A stretch of DNA of 64,000 nt from Burkholderia mayonis. GTDB lineage: Bacteria > Pseudomonadota > Gammaproteobacteria > Burkholderiales > Burkholderiaceae. The notes under the pieces were generated by a model, which did not search any database, was not told the DNA's origin, and saw only the letters and a list, made by a program, of their open reading frames with translations. Location of the stretch: positions 1,984,001 to 2,048,000 of the forward strand of contig NZ_CP013387.1 of NCBI RefSeq assembly GCF_001523745.2. Direction: 5' to 3'. A program made the translations under genes and the position numbers. Shown in pieces: positions 17,155 to 26,476 of the stretch; positions within the stretch are counted from its first letter, which is position 1; the number at the start of each line of letters is the position of its first letter.

Positions 17155-19230
17155 TCACAGCACCTTCGACAGGAACGCGCGCGTGCGCGGATGCGCGGGC
17201 GCGCCGAGCACTTGCGCGGGCGGCCCCGCTTCGATGATCCGGCCGTGCTCCATGAACAGGATCGTGTCCGCTACCTCGCGCGCGAAGCCGATCTCGTGCG
17301 TGACGATGACGAGTGTCGTCCCCGAGCGCGCGAGTTCCTTGATCACGTCGAGCACCTCGTTGACGAGCTCCGGATCGAGCGCGGACGTCGGCTCGTCGAA
17401 CAGCAGCACCTTCGGCTTCAGCGCGAGCGCCCGCGCGATCGCGACGCGCTGCTGCTGGCCGCCCGACAGTTGGCGCGGATACGCGTCGGCCTTCGCCGCG
17501 AGGCCGACCCGCGCGAGCAGCTCGCGCGCGACGCGCTGCGCTTCGGCGCGCGTCGCGCGGCCCGACGCGACAGGCGCCTCGACGATGTTTTCGAGCACGG
17601 TCAGATGCGGGAACAGATTGAAATTCTGGAACACCATGCCGACGTCGACGCGGCGGCGCAGCACGTCCTTCTCCTTCAGTTCGTACAGCGTGTCGCCGTC
17701 GCGGCGGTAGCCGATCAGTTCGCCGTCGATGTCGATGAAGCCGCCGTCGACGCGCTCGAGATGGTTGATCGTGCGCAGCAGCGTCGATTTGCCGGAGCCG
17801 GACTGGCCGAGGATCACGGTGACGCTGCCCGCCCGCGCGACGAACGACACGTCGTCGAGCACCTTGTGCTGGCCGAAGCTCTTCGACACGCGCTGGACGG
17901 CGACCTCGCCGCCGCGGCGCTCGCTCGCCGACGGGCGCGCGGCGGCGACCGGCGATCTCGCGTCGGCGGATGCGCCCGATGCGGCGAACACGTCCGAAAC
18001 AGCCGACGCAGACGACTCAGGCGATGCGGCGCTGCCGGGCACGGTGGAGACATCCGAACCACCGGGTGCGCCAAGCGTCGCCGCGCCCGTCGCGCGTGCT
18101 GCGCCCGCCAGTCCGGCCGACACCCGCGACACCCGCGCGAATCCCGCGCCGGAAGCCGACGCATCGCCCGCCGCGCGCGGCTCGTCCCCCGCGCCGCGCC
18201 TCGTCCTGCTCGCCTCGCTCGCCGCGTCCGCGCCGCCCGCCCGCGCCGTCGCACGCTCGACGCACCCGCGCCGCGCCGGCAGTGCATCGGTCAACTTGCC
18301 GACGATCGCCGCAAGCGGCGACCGCGCCGGATTGCGCACCGCGCCGCGCGCGTAGCGCCGCTCGACCTGCGCCTGAACGATCGACAGCACGGTCAGGATG
18401 ATCAGATACCAGACGGTCGCGACCATCAGCAGCGGAATCACCTCGAGATTGCGCCGATAGATCACCTGCACCGTATAGAACAGCTCCGGCATCGCGAGCA
18501 CGTACACCATCGACGTCCCCTTCGCGAGCGAGATCAGATCGTTGAACGCGACGGGCAGAAACGCGCGCATCGCCTGCGGCAGCACGATGCGCGTCGCCTG
18601 CCGCGCACGCGGCAGGCCGAGCGCGGCGGCCGCCTCGAGCTGCCCCGCGTCGACCGACAGGATGCCGCCGCGAATTCCTTCGGCCGCGAACGCCGCGTGG
18701 TTGAGCGTGAGGCCGAGCACGGCCGCGCAGAACGGGCTGATCAGATCGGTCGTCGCGACCTCGGCGAACGTGACGCCGGTGAACGGCACGCCGAGCCACA
18801 CGTGTTCGTACAGATAGCCGAGATTGTTGAGAATCAGCAGCAGCACGACGAGCGGAATCGAGCGGAACAGCCAGATGAACGCCCACGCGCACGCGGCGAC
18901 GAGCGGCGAGCGGGACACGCGCGCGAGCGCGAGCGGCACGCCGAGCGCGAAGCCGAACAGCGCGCCGAGCGCGGTCAGCAGCAGCGTGCGCGCGAGCCCT
19001 GACAGCACCGGCTCCGACAGGAACCACTCGGCGAATACCGGCCAGCCCCACTGCGGATTGCCGAGCACCGAATTCAGCACGAGCGCGACCAGCGCGGCGG
19101 CGAGCACGGTGCCGGCCGTCCGCGCGCGATAGCGGGCCGGCACGATCCGAAAACGCGGCGCGTCGCCGCGCGCCGCGGGAATGCCTGGCGTCGGCAGCGC
19201 GCCGCCGACGGCGTGAGTGATGTCGCTCAT
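17155..19230 (-). CDS. Fused ABC permease-ATPase, polar amino acid type
   Basis: One 691-residue chain contains both membrane and ATPase parts of a family-3 amino-acid importer. Residues about 35-300 are a HisM-type permease with several helices and an EAA-like loop (EAAAALGLPRARQATRIVLPQ). A low-complexity linker of roughly 130 Ala/Ser/Gly residues follows. Residues about 440-691 are the ATPase, with Walker A GQSGSGKST, signature LSGGQQQRVAIARAL, Walker B LLFDEPTSALDP and the switch His in THE. These are normally separate genes. The start ATG has an AAGGAAA site. It lies between two luciferase-like monooxygenase genes and a binding protein, consistent with uptake of an organosulfur compound. 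Confidence 0.93.
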   Translation of the reverse strand: MSDITHAVGGALPTPGIPAARGDAPRFRIVPARYRARTAGTVLAAALVALVLNSVLGNPQWGWPVFAEWFLSEPVLSGLARTLLLTALGALFGFALGVPLALARVSRSPLVAACAWAFIWLFRSIPLVVLLLILNNLGYLYEHVWLGVPFTGVTFAEVATTDLISPFCAAVLGLTLNHAAFAAEGIRGGILSVDAGQLEAAAALGLPRARQATRIVLPQAMRAFLPVAFNDLISLAKGTSMVYVLAMPELFYTVQVIYRRNLEVIPLLMVATVWYLIILTVLSIVQAQVERRYARGAVRNPARSPLAAIVGKLTDALPARRGCVERATARAGGADAASEASRTRRGAGDEPRAAGDASASGAGFARVSRVSAGLAGAARATGAATLGAPGGSDVSTVPGSAASPESSASAVSDVFAASGASADARSPVAAARPSASERRGGEVAVQRVSKSFGQHKVLDDVSFVARAGSVTVILGQSGSGKSTLLRTINHLERVDGGFIDIDGELIGYRRDGDTLYELKEKDVLRRRVDVGMVFQNFNLFPHLTVLENIVEAPVASGRATRAEAQRVARELLARVGLAAKADAYPRQLSGGQQQRVAIARALALKPKVLLFDEPTSALDPELVNEVLDVIKELARSGTTLVIVTHEIGFAREVADTILFMEHGRIIEAGPPAQVLGAPAHPRTRAFLSKVL

Positions 19231-19336
19231 GGTCGTGTTTCCTTGCTGGATCGATGGCGCGCCGCGCGGTTGCCCGACGCCGCGCCCACGCGCGACACGG
19301 CATGCGCGGCGCGTTTTGCGACGGCACCCGGCGCCG

Positions 19337-20659
19337 TCATGCGACCTCGGCCGCCGCGTGGCGGCTTTCCTTGCGCGGCAGGCCGAGGTGCTCGCGCAGC
19401 GTGCTGCCGTCGAGCGTGCGCCGGTAGCGGCCGCGCGCCTCGAGCGCCGGAATCACGAGCTCGACGAAATCGTCGAGCCCCTGCGCCTGCACCGCGAAGC
19501 CGAGGATGAAGCCGTCGCCCGCGCCCGCGTCGATCCAGCGGATCAGCGCGTCGGCGATGTCTTGCGCCGCGCCGATGAACTGCGGGCGCGGCGTCGCGAC
19601 GGCAAGCGCCGTCTCGCGCAGCGTGAGCCCTTTCGCGCGCGCGTCGGCCTTGATGCGGTCGGTCGTCGAGCGGAAGCTGTTGCGGCCGATGTCGCCGAGC
19701 TCCGGGAACGGCGCGTCGAGCGGATACCGCGTGAAGTCGTGGTGATCGAAGTAGCGGCCGAGGTACGCGAGCGCGTCGTCGATCGTCAGCAGATCGCGGA
19801 TCGCGCGGTACTTGTCCTCCGCCTCGGCGGCCGTGCGCCCGACGATCGGACCGATGCCGGGGAAGATCTTCACGTCGCCGGCGCGGCGGCCGTGCGCGAG
19901 CGCGCTGTCCTTCACGCGCTGTGTGAACGCGCGCGTCTCGTCGAGCGACGGCGCGTGCGTGAACACCGCGTCCGCATACTTGCCCGCGAGCGCGATCCCC
20001 GCGTCCGACGAGCCCGCCTGGAAGATCACCGGCTGCCCCTGCGGCGAACGCTGGATGTTGAGCGGCCCGGCGACCTGGAAGAACGGGCCCGCGTGATCGA
20101 GCGCATGCAGTTTGTCGCGATCGAAGAAGCGGCCGCTCGCGCGATCGCGCACGAAGGCATCGTCGTCCCAGCTATCCCAGAGGCCCTGCGCGACGCTCAG
20201 ATATTCGTCGGCGATCTCGTAGCGCAGCGCGTGGTCCGGATGCTTCGTCCCGTAATTCTTCGCGGTGCCTTCGAGCGGCGTCGTCACGACGTTCCAGCCG
20301 GCTCGGCCGCCGCTCAGCAGATCGAGCGACGCGAACTGCCGCGCGACCGTGAACGGCTCGCTGTACGACGTCGACACAGTGCCGGCGAGGCCGATCTTCG
20401 ACGTCGCAGTCGCGAGCGCGGACAAGAGCGAGATCGGCTCGAAACGGTTCAGGAAGTGCGGGATCGATTTCTCGTTGACGTAGAGGCCGTCGGCGACGAA
20501 CGCGAACGCGATGCCGTTCGCCTCCGCCTTGCGCGCGACGCTCAGCATGAAATCGAGGTTGACGCTCGCGTCCGGCGGGTTGCTCGGATGCCGCCACGCG
20601 TTCATGTGGCTGCCGGCGCCTTGCAGCATGATGCCGAAGGGGATCGTGGACTGGGTCAT
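19337..20659 (-). CDS. NtaA/SnaA/DszA-type FMN-dependent monooxygenase
   Basis: This 440-residue luciferase-like (LLM) flavin monooxygenase starts [20 protein letters not shown] and has the family features [12 protein letters not shown] and [11 protein letters not shown]. NtaA/DszA-group enzymes use reduced FMN and oxygen to break C-S or C-N bonds. The closest functional analogue by gene context is YtnJ (CmoJ) of the Bacillus ytmI operon, which acts on N-acetylated S-substituted cysteines; this comparison is inference. It lies 64 bp after the second LLM gene and 107 bp before the transporter gene, on the same strand. Confidence 0.93.
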   Translation of the reverse strand: MTQSTIPFGIMLQGAGSHMNAWRHPSNPPDASVNLDFMLSVARKAEANGIAFAFVADGLYVNEKSIPHFLNRFEPISLLSALATATSKIGLAGTVSTSYSEPFTVARQFASLDLLSGGRAGWNVVTTPLEGTAKNYGTKHPDHALRYEIADEYLSVAQGLWDSWDDDAFVRDRASGRFFDRDKLHALDHAGPFFQVAGPLNIQRSPQGQPVIFQAGSSDAGIALAGKYADAVFTHAPSLDETRAFTQRVKDSALAHGRRAGDVKIFPGIGPIVGRTAAEAEDKYRAIRDLLTIDDALAYLGRYFDHHDFTRYPLDAPFPELGDIGRNSFRSTTDRIKADARAKGLTLRETALAVATPRPQFIGAAQDIADALIRWIDAGAGDGFILGFAVQAQGLDDFVELVIPALEARGRYRRTLDGSTLREHLGLPRKESRHAAAEVA

Positions 20660-20723
20660 GGCGAAGGTGGGTGTCGTTGGAATCGCACGACAGCGCGCCG
20701 CCGCGGCGCGCCGTCCCGGCGGC

Positions 20724-21725
20724 TCAGGTCTGCATGGACTGCTGCTCGCGCGCGAGCAGCTCGACCGACGCGAGCCGCGCCGGATAATGCGTGACCGGCG
20801 AATCGACGACGAACTCGCCGACGCCGTAGCGGCGCGCGAGCGCGTCGAGCTCGCGATGCACGTCGTCCGGCGCGCCGGCGATCACGTGCGGGCGCAGCTC
20901 GTCGATCCGGTAGTCGGTCGCGCCGCTCTGGCGCGCGAACTCGGCCGCCGCCTGCGCGCTGCCGAGATTGACGCTCTGGCCGCCCGCGAGCTTCAGCTTG
21001 AAGATCCGCAGCGCGCCGATCAGCCGCTCGGCTTCCCCTTTCGTCGGCGCCGCGACCGCGTACAGCGCGAGGAGCGGCGCGCGCCCGGCCGCGCGGCGAT
21101 ACGCGTCGAGCGAGCGCTCGACGTTCGCCTCGTCGCCGTTGAAGTGTCCGGCATAGCAGAACTGCCAGCCGAACCGGGCCGCGAGCGCGGCGCTCTCCGG
21201 CGAGCCGCCGAGCAGCACGCGCTCGGGCGCCTCGGGCGGCACCGGCAGCGCGACCGCGCCGGCGAGCGGATGATCCTCGGCGACGCCCCAGTTCAGGAAC
21301 GCGTCGAGCTCGGCGAGCTGGTCGGCGAACGCGGGCTTGCGCGGCCTGTCGTGCAGCGACTGCAGCGCGCGCGTCGTCAGCGGCAGGCCGCCCGGCGCCT
21401 TGCCGACGCCGAGATCGACGCGCCCCGGCGCGAGCGACGCGAGCAGCTTGAACGTCTCGGCGACCTTGAACGGGCTGTAGTGCTGGAGCATCACGCCGCC
21501 GGACCCGACGCGAATCCGCGACGTATGCGCGAGCACGTGCGATATGACGATCTCGGGCGCGGAGCTCGCGAGCCCCGGCGCGCCGTGATGCTCGGCGATC
21601 CAGAAGCGGCGATAGCCGAGCGCCTCGGCGCGCCGCGCGAGCGTGACCGTGAAACGCAGCGCGTCGGCCGCCGTCGCGCCTTCGGCGATCGGGCTCTTGT
21701 CCAGCAGCGATAACGAATATGACAT
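20724..21725 (-). CDS. MsnO8/YtmO-type luciferase-like monooxygenase
   Basis: This 333-residue LLM protein begins [20 protein letters not shown] and contains [20 protein letters not shown] and [16 protein letters not shown], the hallmark start of the MsnO8/YtmO subgroup. It is predicted to use FMNH2. In the Bacillus ytmI operon the YtmO and YtnJ types occur together with an acetyltransferase and an amino-acid ABC transporter, the same set found here. Its exact reaction is unproven. Confidence 0.92.
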   Translation of the reverse strand: MSYSLSLLDKSPIAEGATAADALRFTVTLARRAEALGYRRFWIAEHHGAPGLASSAPEIVISHVLAHTSRIRVGSGGVMLQHYSPFKVAETFKLLASLAPGRVDLGVGKAPGGLPLTTRALQSLHDRPRKPAFADQLAELDAFLNWGVAEDHPLAGAVALPVPPEAPERVLLGGSPESAALAARFGWQFCYAGHFNGDEANVERSLDAYRRAAGRAPLLALYAVAAPTKGEAERLIGALRIFKLKLAGGQSVNLGSAQAAAEFARQSGATDYRIDELRPHVIAGAPDDVHRELDALARRYGVGEFVVDSPVTHYPARLASVELLAREQQSMQT

Positions 21726-21963
21726 GGCGGATGCGAATGCAGGCTACGGGAAATCGGAAAGAGCCGGGCGATGCGGCAAAGCGGTGCGGAGGCGCCGCGC
21801 GCCTGCCCGGCGCTATCACGTTATTGAGCGGCGCTACACGTTGGCTTCATCAATCGGCTTCATGCAGCGGTTCCAGCGGCTATACGCGGCTATGAGCGGC
21901 TACACGCGGGCTGCGACGCGACGCACCGATCGCGAAGACCGGCCGGCGCGCCGATGCCACGCG

Positions 21964-22911
21964 TCAAGTCTTCGGCAAGCCCGGCGGATTGGTCCGCGAT
22001 ACGTCGATCGCCTCGGAGCCGAGACTCCAGCGATCGAGCACGCGCCGGTAAGCGCCGTTCTTGATGAAGTCGTTGATTGCGATCGTGAACGGCGCCGCGA
22101 GACCGCTGCCCTTGCGCGTCGTGACCGCGATGTCCGCGGTGCGCGGCCAGCCGCCGCTCACCGCGCCGACGAGTTTGGTCCGGTGCTGCTGCGCGGCCTG
22201 GTAGGCGAGCACCGCGTTCACGCTGAAGATCGCGTCGGCGCGGCCCGACTGCAGCGCGACGCTCTTGACCGCGTGATCGTCGTAATACTGGACAGTGACG
22301 GCCTTGAGCCCGCGCGCGACGTTCCCGCGGTCCCATTCGAGCAGGATCTTTTCCTGATTGGTGCCGGCGTCGGTGATCACGCGCAGGCCCGCGACGTCCT
22401 TCGGTTCCCGGATCGACGCGATCTTGCTGTCGGACTTCACGTAGAAGCCGACCTGATCCTTGCGATACGTCGAGAAATCGAACTTCGCCTTGCGTTCCTC
22501 AGTCACGGTCACGTTCGACAGCACCGCGTCGACGCGGCCCGATTCGAGCGCGAGCGGCCAGTCCGCCCACGCGAGCGCGACGATCTTCAGCTTGCGGCCG
22601 AGGCTGTCGGACAATAGTTGCGCGAGATCGGCGTCGAAGCCGACGACCGTGCGCGCGTCGGTTGCATACGAACTGATCGGCGGCTGGCTCGGCGCGATGC
22701 CGACGGTCAGCGTGTCCGGCTCCGCGAACTTGAAGCGCGCGGGCAGCGCGCGGACCACTGCTTCGTCGCGCGCGCCGCGCACGCGTCCGGGCTGCTCGGG
22801 GCTCAGGTCGAACGTGACGGCCGACGCCGCCGCGCCGACGCCAGCCAACACGGCCGCGACGACCGCGCGTGCGGCCCATCCGGCGATCGATTTCGTGTAT
22901 TGCGATTTCAT
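21964..22911 (-). CDS. Family-3 ABC transporter substrate-binding protein
   Basis: The 315-residue protein starts at the ATG at 22911 (MKSQYTKSIAGW) with a signal peptide ending near AAASA. It has the family-3 fold with VVGFDADLAQLLSDSLGRK, VDAVLSNVTVTEERKAKFDF and GLRVITDAGTNQEK. It is a paralogue of the protein at 15843-16781. It sits between the GNAT acetyltransferase and an LLM monooxygenase gene. Two binding proteins for one fused permease-ATPase suggest two related ligands, possibly cysteine-derived thioethers or disulfides; that is an inference from context. Confidence 0.92.
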   Translation of the reverse strand: MKSQYTKSIAGWAARAVVAAVLAGVGAAASAVTFDLSPEQPGRVRGARDEAVVRALPARFKFAEPDTLTVGIAPSQPPISSYATDARTVVGFDADLAQLLSDSLGRKLKIVALAWADWPLALESGRVDAVLSNVTVTEERKAKFDFSTYRKDQVGFYVKSDSKIASIREPKDVAGLRVITDAGTNQEKILLEWDRGNVARGLKAVTVQYYDDHAVKSVALQSGRADAIFSVNAVLAYQAAQQHRTKLVGAVSGGWPRTADIAVTTRKGSGLAAPFTIAINDFIKNGAYRRVLDRWSLGSEAIDVSRTNPPGLPKT

Positions 22912-23006
22912 CGGCGATTCCTGTGCGTTGCGAATGTCTCGTCGTTTTCGATGCGAAGCGCGGGCCGGGACGCGCGCCACGTGCGCGCCGCCCGCCGCGC
23001 CTCGCG

Positions 23007-23558
23007 TCATTCGACCGGCGCGGCCGGCACGGGCGCGCGCAGGTCGTCGAGCGTGCCGACGCGGGCGGGCCCGATCAGATCCTTGCCGAACGGCAAATGC
23101 ACGTAGATCTCCGGATCGACGTCGCGATCGAATAGCGCGGCATAGCCGGCGTCGAGATACAGCGCCCACGCTTCCGGCTGCCGGAATCCCGTCGTCAGAT
23201 AGACGCGCCGATAACCCTGCCGCGCGGCGCGCAGCTCGAGTTCGCGGACCACGCGCCGCGCGAGCCCCTGGCGTCGCAAATCGGCGCGCGTCCAGATCCG
23301 CTTGAGCTCCGCCGTTTGCGCGTCGTATCGCTTGAAGGCCCCGCCGCCGATCGTCTCGCCGTCGCGGATCAGCAGGATGAACGCGCCTTCGGGCGGCGTG
23401 AACAGCTCGGCCGAATAGCGCGCGAGCTCCGCTTCCGCCGACGCGCGGCTGTCGGGCCGGTACGCGTGATAGCGCGTCGCGTATTCGTCGACCAGCGCGT
23501 CGATCAGAGGCTTCGCGCGCGCGTCGTGCGGCGCGGTGTCGATAATGCTGTCGGTCAT
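23007..23558 (-). CDS. GNAT-family N-acetyltransferase
   Basis: This 183-residue protein has the GNAT acetyl-CoA motif A seen as LRRQGLARRVVRELE, with a following GYRRVYLTTGFRQPEAWALYLDAGY segment. It is first in the leftward operon with binding proteins, LLM monooxygenases and the fused transporter. YtmI/SnaA-type GNAT enzymes acetylate S-alkylcysteines before oxidative cleavage by LLM enzymes; that role fits the neighbourhood but is not shown by sequence alone. Confidence 0.9.
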   Translation of the reverse strand: MTDSIIDTAPHDARAKPLIDALVDEYATRYHAYRPDSRASAEAELARYSAELFTPPEGAFILLIRDGETIGGGAFKRYDAQTAELKRIWTRADLRRQGLARRVVRELELRAARQGYRRVYLTTGFRQPEAWALYLDAGYAALFDRDVDPEIYVHLPFGKDLIGPARVGTLDDLRAPVPAAPVE

Positions 23559-24037
23559 GGCGATGTCGTCGGAGGCGAACGGTCACGCGCGGACGATGCG
23601 CCGATACGCCGGCTCGCCGCCGCGGCGCGCCCGTTCGTTCTACGGAATGTGGGCGGCGCGGCCGCGTCGCGTTCGATGTGCGCCTGCTTCGTTCGGCGCA
23701 CGCCCGTCGCGATGCCATCGCGCTGCCATGCACGTCACATTAGCGTTTCGACTCGCAAAGACTAACCAAGCAATTTCGATATCGATATCGACGGCGGTGT
23801 AGCAAGGATTTCGTCGAAACGCTCGTTGCGCGGCGCGAATCGATCGCGCCATGGAGGAGTGGCTCGCAGAATTTGACTTGCGGCTCTGGACGGAGAACCG
23901 GGAGCGCGTCGAATCGCCATGCGCGCCGACGAACCGGCTCCACGCGCGTCGTCACGAAAAAATGAGAGCGCGCACGCCCTCTTACCAATCCGCCCCGATT
24001 TCGCGAACGCCGTCCGGCAAACGAAGCGGCGGACGAA
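23559..24037. other. Intergenic region upstream of the GNAT operon
   Basis: No supported gene. It should contain the promoter of the leftward organosulfur-type operon and is also the end of the gas vesicle operon. A short alternating CGATATCGATATCGA palindrome occurs near 23777-23791; no terminator with a clear T-run was seen. Confidence 0.4.
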
Positions 24038-24358
24038 TCACGGGCCGCCCGCGTCGACGTGAACGGCGGAGCCCGCCGCGACATCGACGGCGGCCGCCCG
24101 GGCCGGCAGCGCGGATCGGGCTTTGTCCGGCCCCAGAAAGAACGAATCGGCGTTCCACCAATCGATGCCGAGTTCCTTCGCCTTATCGACGGAGCAGATC
24201 AAGAGCCGGATGCGGATCGTCAGAAGCTCGACGTCGACCAGGTTGATCCGGATATCGCCGGTGATGACGACGCCCTTGTCGAGCACACGCTCGAGGAGAT
24301 CGGCCACGGTCGTGCTGGAGACGCTGTGCTGGGGCGAAGCGATGCGTGGCTGGCTCAT
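24038..24358 (-). CDS. gvpJ: GvpA-family gas vesicle protein (GvpJ-like)
   Basis: This 106-residue protein contains the GvpA fold, LLERVLDKGVVITGDIRINL followed by VDVELLTIRIRLLICSVDKAKELGIDWW. That is the amphipathic helix-strand-strand-helix wall motif, plus a longer C-terminal tail than GvpA. GvpJ and GvpM are minor wall-like proteins needed for gas vesicle nucleation. Assignment as GvpJ rather than GvpM or GvpS rests on the retained ELLTIRIRLL motif and its length. It is the last gene of the leftward gvp operon, 10 bp after gvpK. Confidence 0.85.
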   Translation of the reverse strand: MSQPRIASPQHSVSSTTVADLLERVLDKGVVITGDIRINLVDVELLTIRIRLLICSVDKAKELGIDWWNADSFFLGPDKARSALPARAAAVDVAAGSAVHVDAGGP

Positions 24359-24368
24359 GGGATGGTTC

Positions 24369-24731
24369 TCAAAAAAGACGGCCGAGCGGGCCGAGATCGA
24401 GATTGAGATCGGCGCCGGTGAAACCGAACTGCCCGGCGAGCCGCTCGATCTCCTCGGCCTGCCGCATCAGCGCGAGCCCCAGCCGCTCGATTTCGTCGTC
24501 GTTCAGGCTGCCGGCGTCGATTCGCCGCAACGCCTGCCGTTCCAGCAGTTCGTGCAACAGCTTGATCAGCGCCAGAACGAGCTTCGCGAGGCCGTTGCCC
24601 GCAGAGGCGGCCGTGACGTCGACGCGTGGCGTCGCGCGCGGCGGCGGCGCCTGTTGCTGAGCCAGCGCCTGTTCCAGCGCGGCGGCGAGTGCGGCGGCGG
24701 TCGTTACGGCAGCCGCGTGCGGCCCATTCAT
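24369..24731 (-). CDS. gvpK: Gas vesicle protein GvpK
   Basis: The 120-residue product shows the GvpK core: GLAKLVLALIKLLHELLERQ, then ALRRIDAGSLNDDEIERLGL and ALMRQAEEIERLAGQFG. GvpK is an essential accessory protein of vesicle assembly, of unknown mechanism. Its start overlaps the preceding gene stop by four bases. The first 45 residues are Ala/Gln-rich and variable. Confidence 0.93.
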   Translation of the reverse strand: MNGPHAAAVTTAAALAAALEQALAQQQAPPPRATPRVDVTAASAGNGLAKLVLALIKLLHELLERQALRRIDAGSLNDDEIERLGLALMRQAEEIERLAGQFGFTGADLNLDLGPLGRLF

Positions 24732-24985
24732 CGGGATTCCTCTTCGAGCGGCATCGCGCGGCCGGCCAACGCGGTTTCCACCGAGGTCAGGAGCAAGCGC
24801 AGATGCAAGTAGAGCAGATCGACGTCAGCCACCGAGACGACCACGTGGGCGGAAATCACCGCGCCCTTGTTCAGAATCCGGTCCAGCGACTCGCACAGGG
24901 ACAGCCGTTCGGCGAGCTCGGCCGGCACGGGTTCGCCGTCCGCGCTGCGCACGGCTCGAGACGGCGGCGAGCAAGGCGGCGTCAC
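24728..24985 (-). CDS. GvpA-family minor gas vesicle protein (GvpM/S-like)
   Basis: This 85-residue protein starts at a GTG (24985) overlapping the gvpG stop as GTGA. It carries a divergent GvpA motif, LCESLDRILNKGAVISAHVV then VSVADVDLLYLHLRLLLTSV. The family is certain; the subgroup (GvpM, GvpS or GvpJ) is not. It lies between gvpG and gvpK with four-base overlaps on both sides. Confidence 0.82.
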   Translation of the reverse strand: MTPPCSPPSRAVRSADGEPVPAELAERLSLCESLDRILNKGAVISAHVVVSVADVDLLYLHLRLLLTSVETALAGRAMPLEEESR

Positions 24986-25209
24986 GACGTTTCCAGGCTG
25001 TCCAGATGATCGAGCAGCGCCTGTTCGCGCGCTTCGAACGCAGCCTCGTCGATCTGGCCGGATTCGAGTTCGCGATAAAGATCGATGAGCGCCGCCTTGG
25101 TCATCTCGATGTCGGCGATCGTCTCTTCCTCGGCGGCCTGCGCGATCTCTTCGAAGATCCAGAACATGCCCTTGATCGGCGCGGCCAGCAGGTTATCGAG
25201 AATGAACAT
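24982..25209 (-). CDS. gvpG: Gas vesicle protein GvpG
   Basis: The 75-residue product begins MFILDNLLAAPIKGMFWIFE and continues as an acidic, charged helix with YRELESGQIDEAAFEARE, the GvpG pattern. GvpG is part of the assembly machinery with GvpF/L. The start at 25209 is chosen because it begins the conserved N-terminus; a longer frame upstream only overlaps gvpF. Confidence 0.93.
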   Translation of the reverse strand: MFILDNLLAAPIKGMFWIFEEIAQAAEEETIADIEMTKAALIDLYRELESGQIDEAAFEAREQALLDHLDSLETS

Positions 25210-25217
25210 GGCACCCT

Positions 25218-25967
25218 TCAGAGACTCATGTTGAGATTGACGAAATGATGAGGCGGACACGGCCCGCTGTATTTCAGCACGAGCGCATCGTCGAGTTTCT
25301 GCGACGCGGCGGCCACGCCCGACTCGAATCGGCCGAGGTCGGCGTTTCGCACGAGGCAGGTCAAGCGCAGGATTTCCGTCTCGCTGCGCGGCGGGTCGTG
25401 CCGGGTCTCCTTGCAACACGCGTCGAGCGCCTCGTCCACCAATGCCGCGTGACGCGCCCGCTCTTCGTTCAGCACGCGTTCGAAGCGGCTGCCCAACTCG
25501 ATCTTGTCGTCGCGCGTGACCGCGCCGCCGCGCGCCAGCATGGCGTCGCGCGCAGCCTTGAGATCGGGGCGGACGTCGATCAGATAGCGAAAGACGTCGG
25601 GCACGTCCCAGTTCAGTCGCACGCTCATTTCCACGTGGTCCGCGAGCCGCGCGAGTTCGCTGCCGAGCATGGTCCGGTGCTTCTTGAGCATCCTGCGCAG
25701 CGCGATTTCGCTGGTGGCGATCGTGCCGAACGCCACCGGCAGCACGGTGCCCTCGGCCGCGAGGCTCTGGATGACCGTGTGATGCGCGAGCAGATGGCGC
25801 CGCTCGGGACGGACTTTCGCGAGACCCGTGTCGCTGACGATCGCCGCGACGTCGCCGTCGGTCAACGCGTAGACGGCCGTTCCGCCGATGCCCGACGGAA
25901 GGCTGGCCGGCACCTCTCGCGCATGCTTGACGGCGTACAGATAGCGCGCGCCGCTATGGCTGGTCAT
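25218..25967 (-). CDS. gvpF: Gas vesicle GvpF/GvpL-family protein
   Basis: This 249-residue protein starts at MTSHSGARYLYAVKHAR. The ATG at 25967 is preferred because AGGT lies five bases upstream; an ATG at 25979 would add four residues. GvpF/L features are clear: LLAHHTVIQSLAAEGTVLPV, then AFGTIATSEIALRRML, and the ending FVNLNM. These proteins bind GvpA and are thought to guide wall assembly. It is one of three GvpF/L proteins in the locus. Confidence 0.93.
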   Translation of the reverse strand: MTSHSGARYLYAVKHAREVPASLPSGIGGTAVYALTDGDVAAIVSDTGLAKVRPERRHLLAHHTVIQSLAAEGTVLPVAFGTIATSEIALRRMLKKHRTMLGSELARLADHVEMSVRLNWDVPDVFRYLIDVRPDLKAARDAMLARGGAVTRDDKIELGSRFERVLNEERARHAALVDEALDACCKETRHDPPRSETEILRLTCLVRNADLGRFESGVAAASQKLDDALVLKYSGPCPPHHFVNLNMSL

Positions 25968-26187
25968 GCTGCACCTCATGCGGCGCCGGCTTGCGGATAG
26001 TCGGCTTCACGTTGGGAGGCACGAGCATGGGCGCGTCCTGAAGACGGACAGACTCGATGCAGCCTTCGACGATGTCCACCATCAGCAGCGAATGGCAGAC
26101 CCAGCAGCGCAGCGCGCCATGGTATCGAGCGTAGGAGTCGTCGTCGACTTCGATCTGGTGCCCGCAGGAAATGCAGTTGATGTTCAT
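25954..26187 (-). CDS. Small zinc-ribbon-like protein in the gas vesicle operon
   Basis: The 77-residue product has two CxxC pairs, NCISCGHQIEV and LRCWVCHSLLMV, spaced as in a zinc ribbon, followed by a tail ending HEVQHDQP. No standard Gvp family is recognised. It overlaps the gvpF start by 14 bases and follows a coiled-coil gene by ten bases, so it is firmly inside the operon. It may be a locus-specific assembly or regulatory factor; function unknown. Confidence 0.8.
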   Translation of the reverse strand: MNINCISCGHQIEVDDDSYARYHGALRCWVCHSLLMVDIVEGCIESVRLQDAPMLVPPNVKPTIRKPAPHEVQHDQP

Positions 26188-26197
26188 GATGTCCCTC

Positions 26198-26473
26198 TCA
26201 ATATCGAATCCGGAACGATCCGCCGATGTCGCCGGCCTGCGGCGCTTCGCTTTCGATCGCCGCATACAGCCTGGCCTTCTCGCGCTCCAGATCGGCGAGC
26301 CGGCTGTCGACGCTGGCGATGCGGCGCTGCGCGGCCCGTCGCTCGATGTCCCGCCGGCTTTTTTCCATTTCGATGCACGAGATCCGCATGTACATGCTAT
26401 GCACCGGCATCGCTGCCGAGGTGGACGTATGCCGGGCACGGATGTCGTGCAGCCCTTTTCTCGGAATCGGCAT
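26198..26473 (-). CDS. Small coiled-coil protein in the gas vesicle operon
   Basis: The 91-residue protein has a basic N-terminus (MPIPRKGLHDIRARH) and a heptad-rich middle: EMEKSRRDIERRAAQRRIAS, then RLADLEREKARLYAAI. It lies four bases from the gvpN stop and ten from the zinc-ribbon gene. It resembles no gvp protein that can be named with confidence; a scaffolding or adaptor role would be a guess. Confidence 0.75.
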   Translation of the reverse strand: MPIPRKGLHDIRARHTSTSAAMPVHSMYMRISCIEMEKSRRDIERRAAQRRIASVDSRLADLEREKARLYAAIESEAPQAGDIGGSFRIRY

Positions 26474-26476
26474 GAT

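Noticed and set aside
16778..17158. Gly-Tyr-Gly repeat protein over the 9-bp array
   Set aside because: Product of the repeat alone, with no ribosome site, opposite the array in an operon gap.
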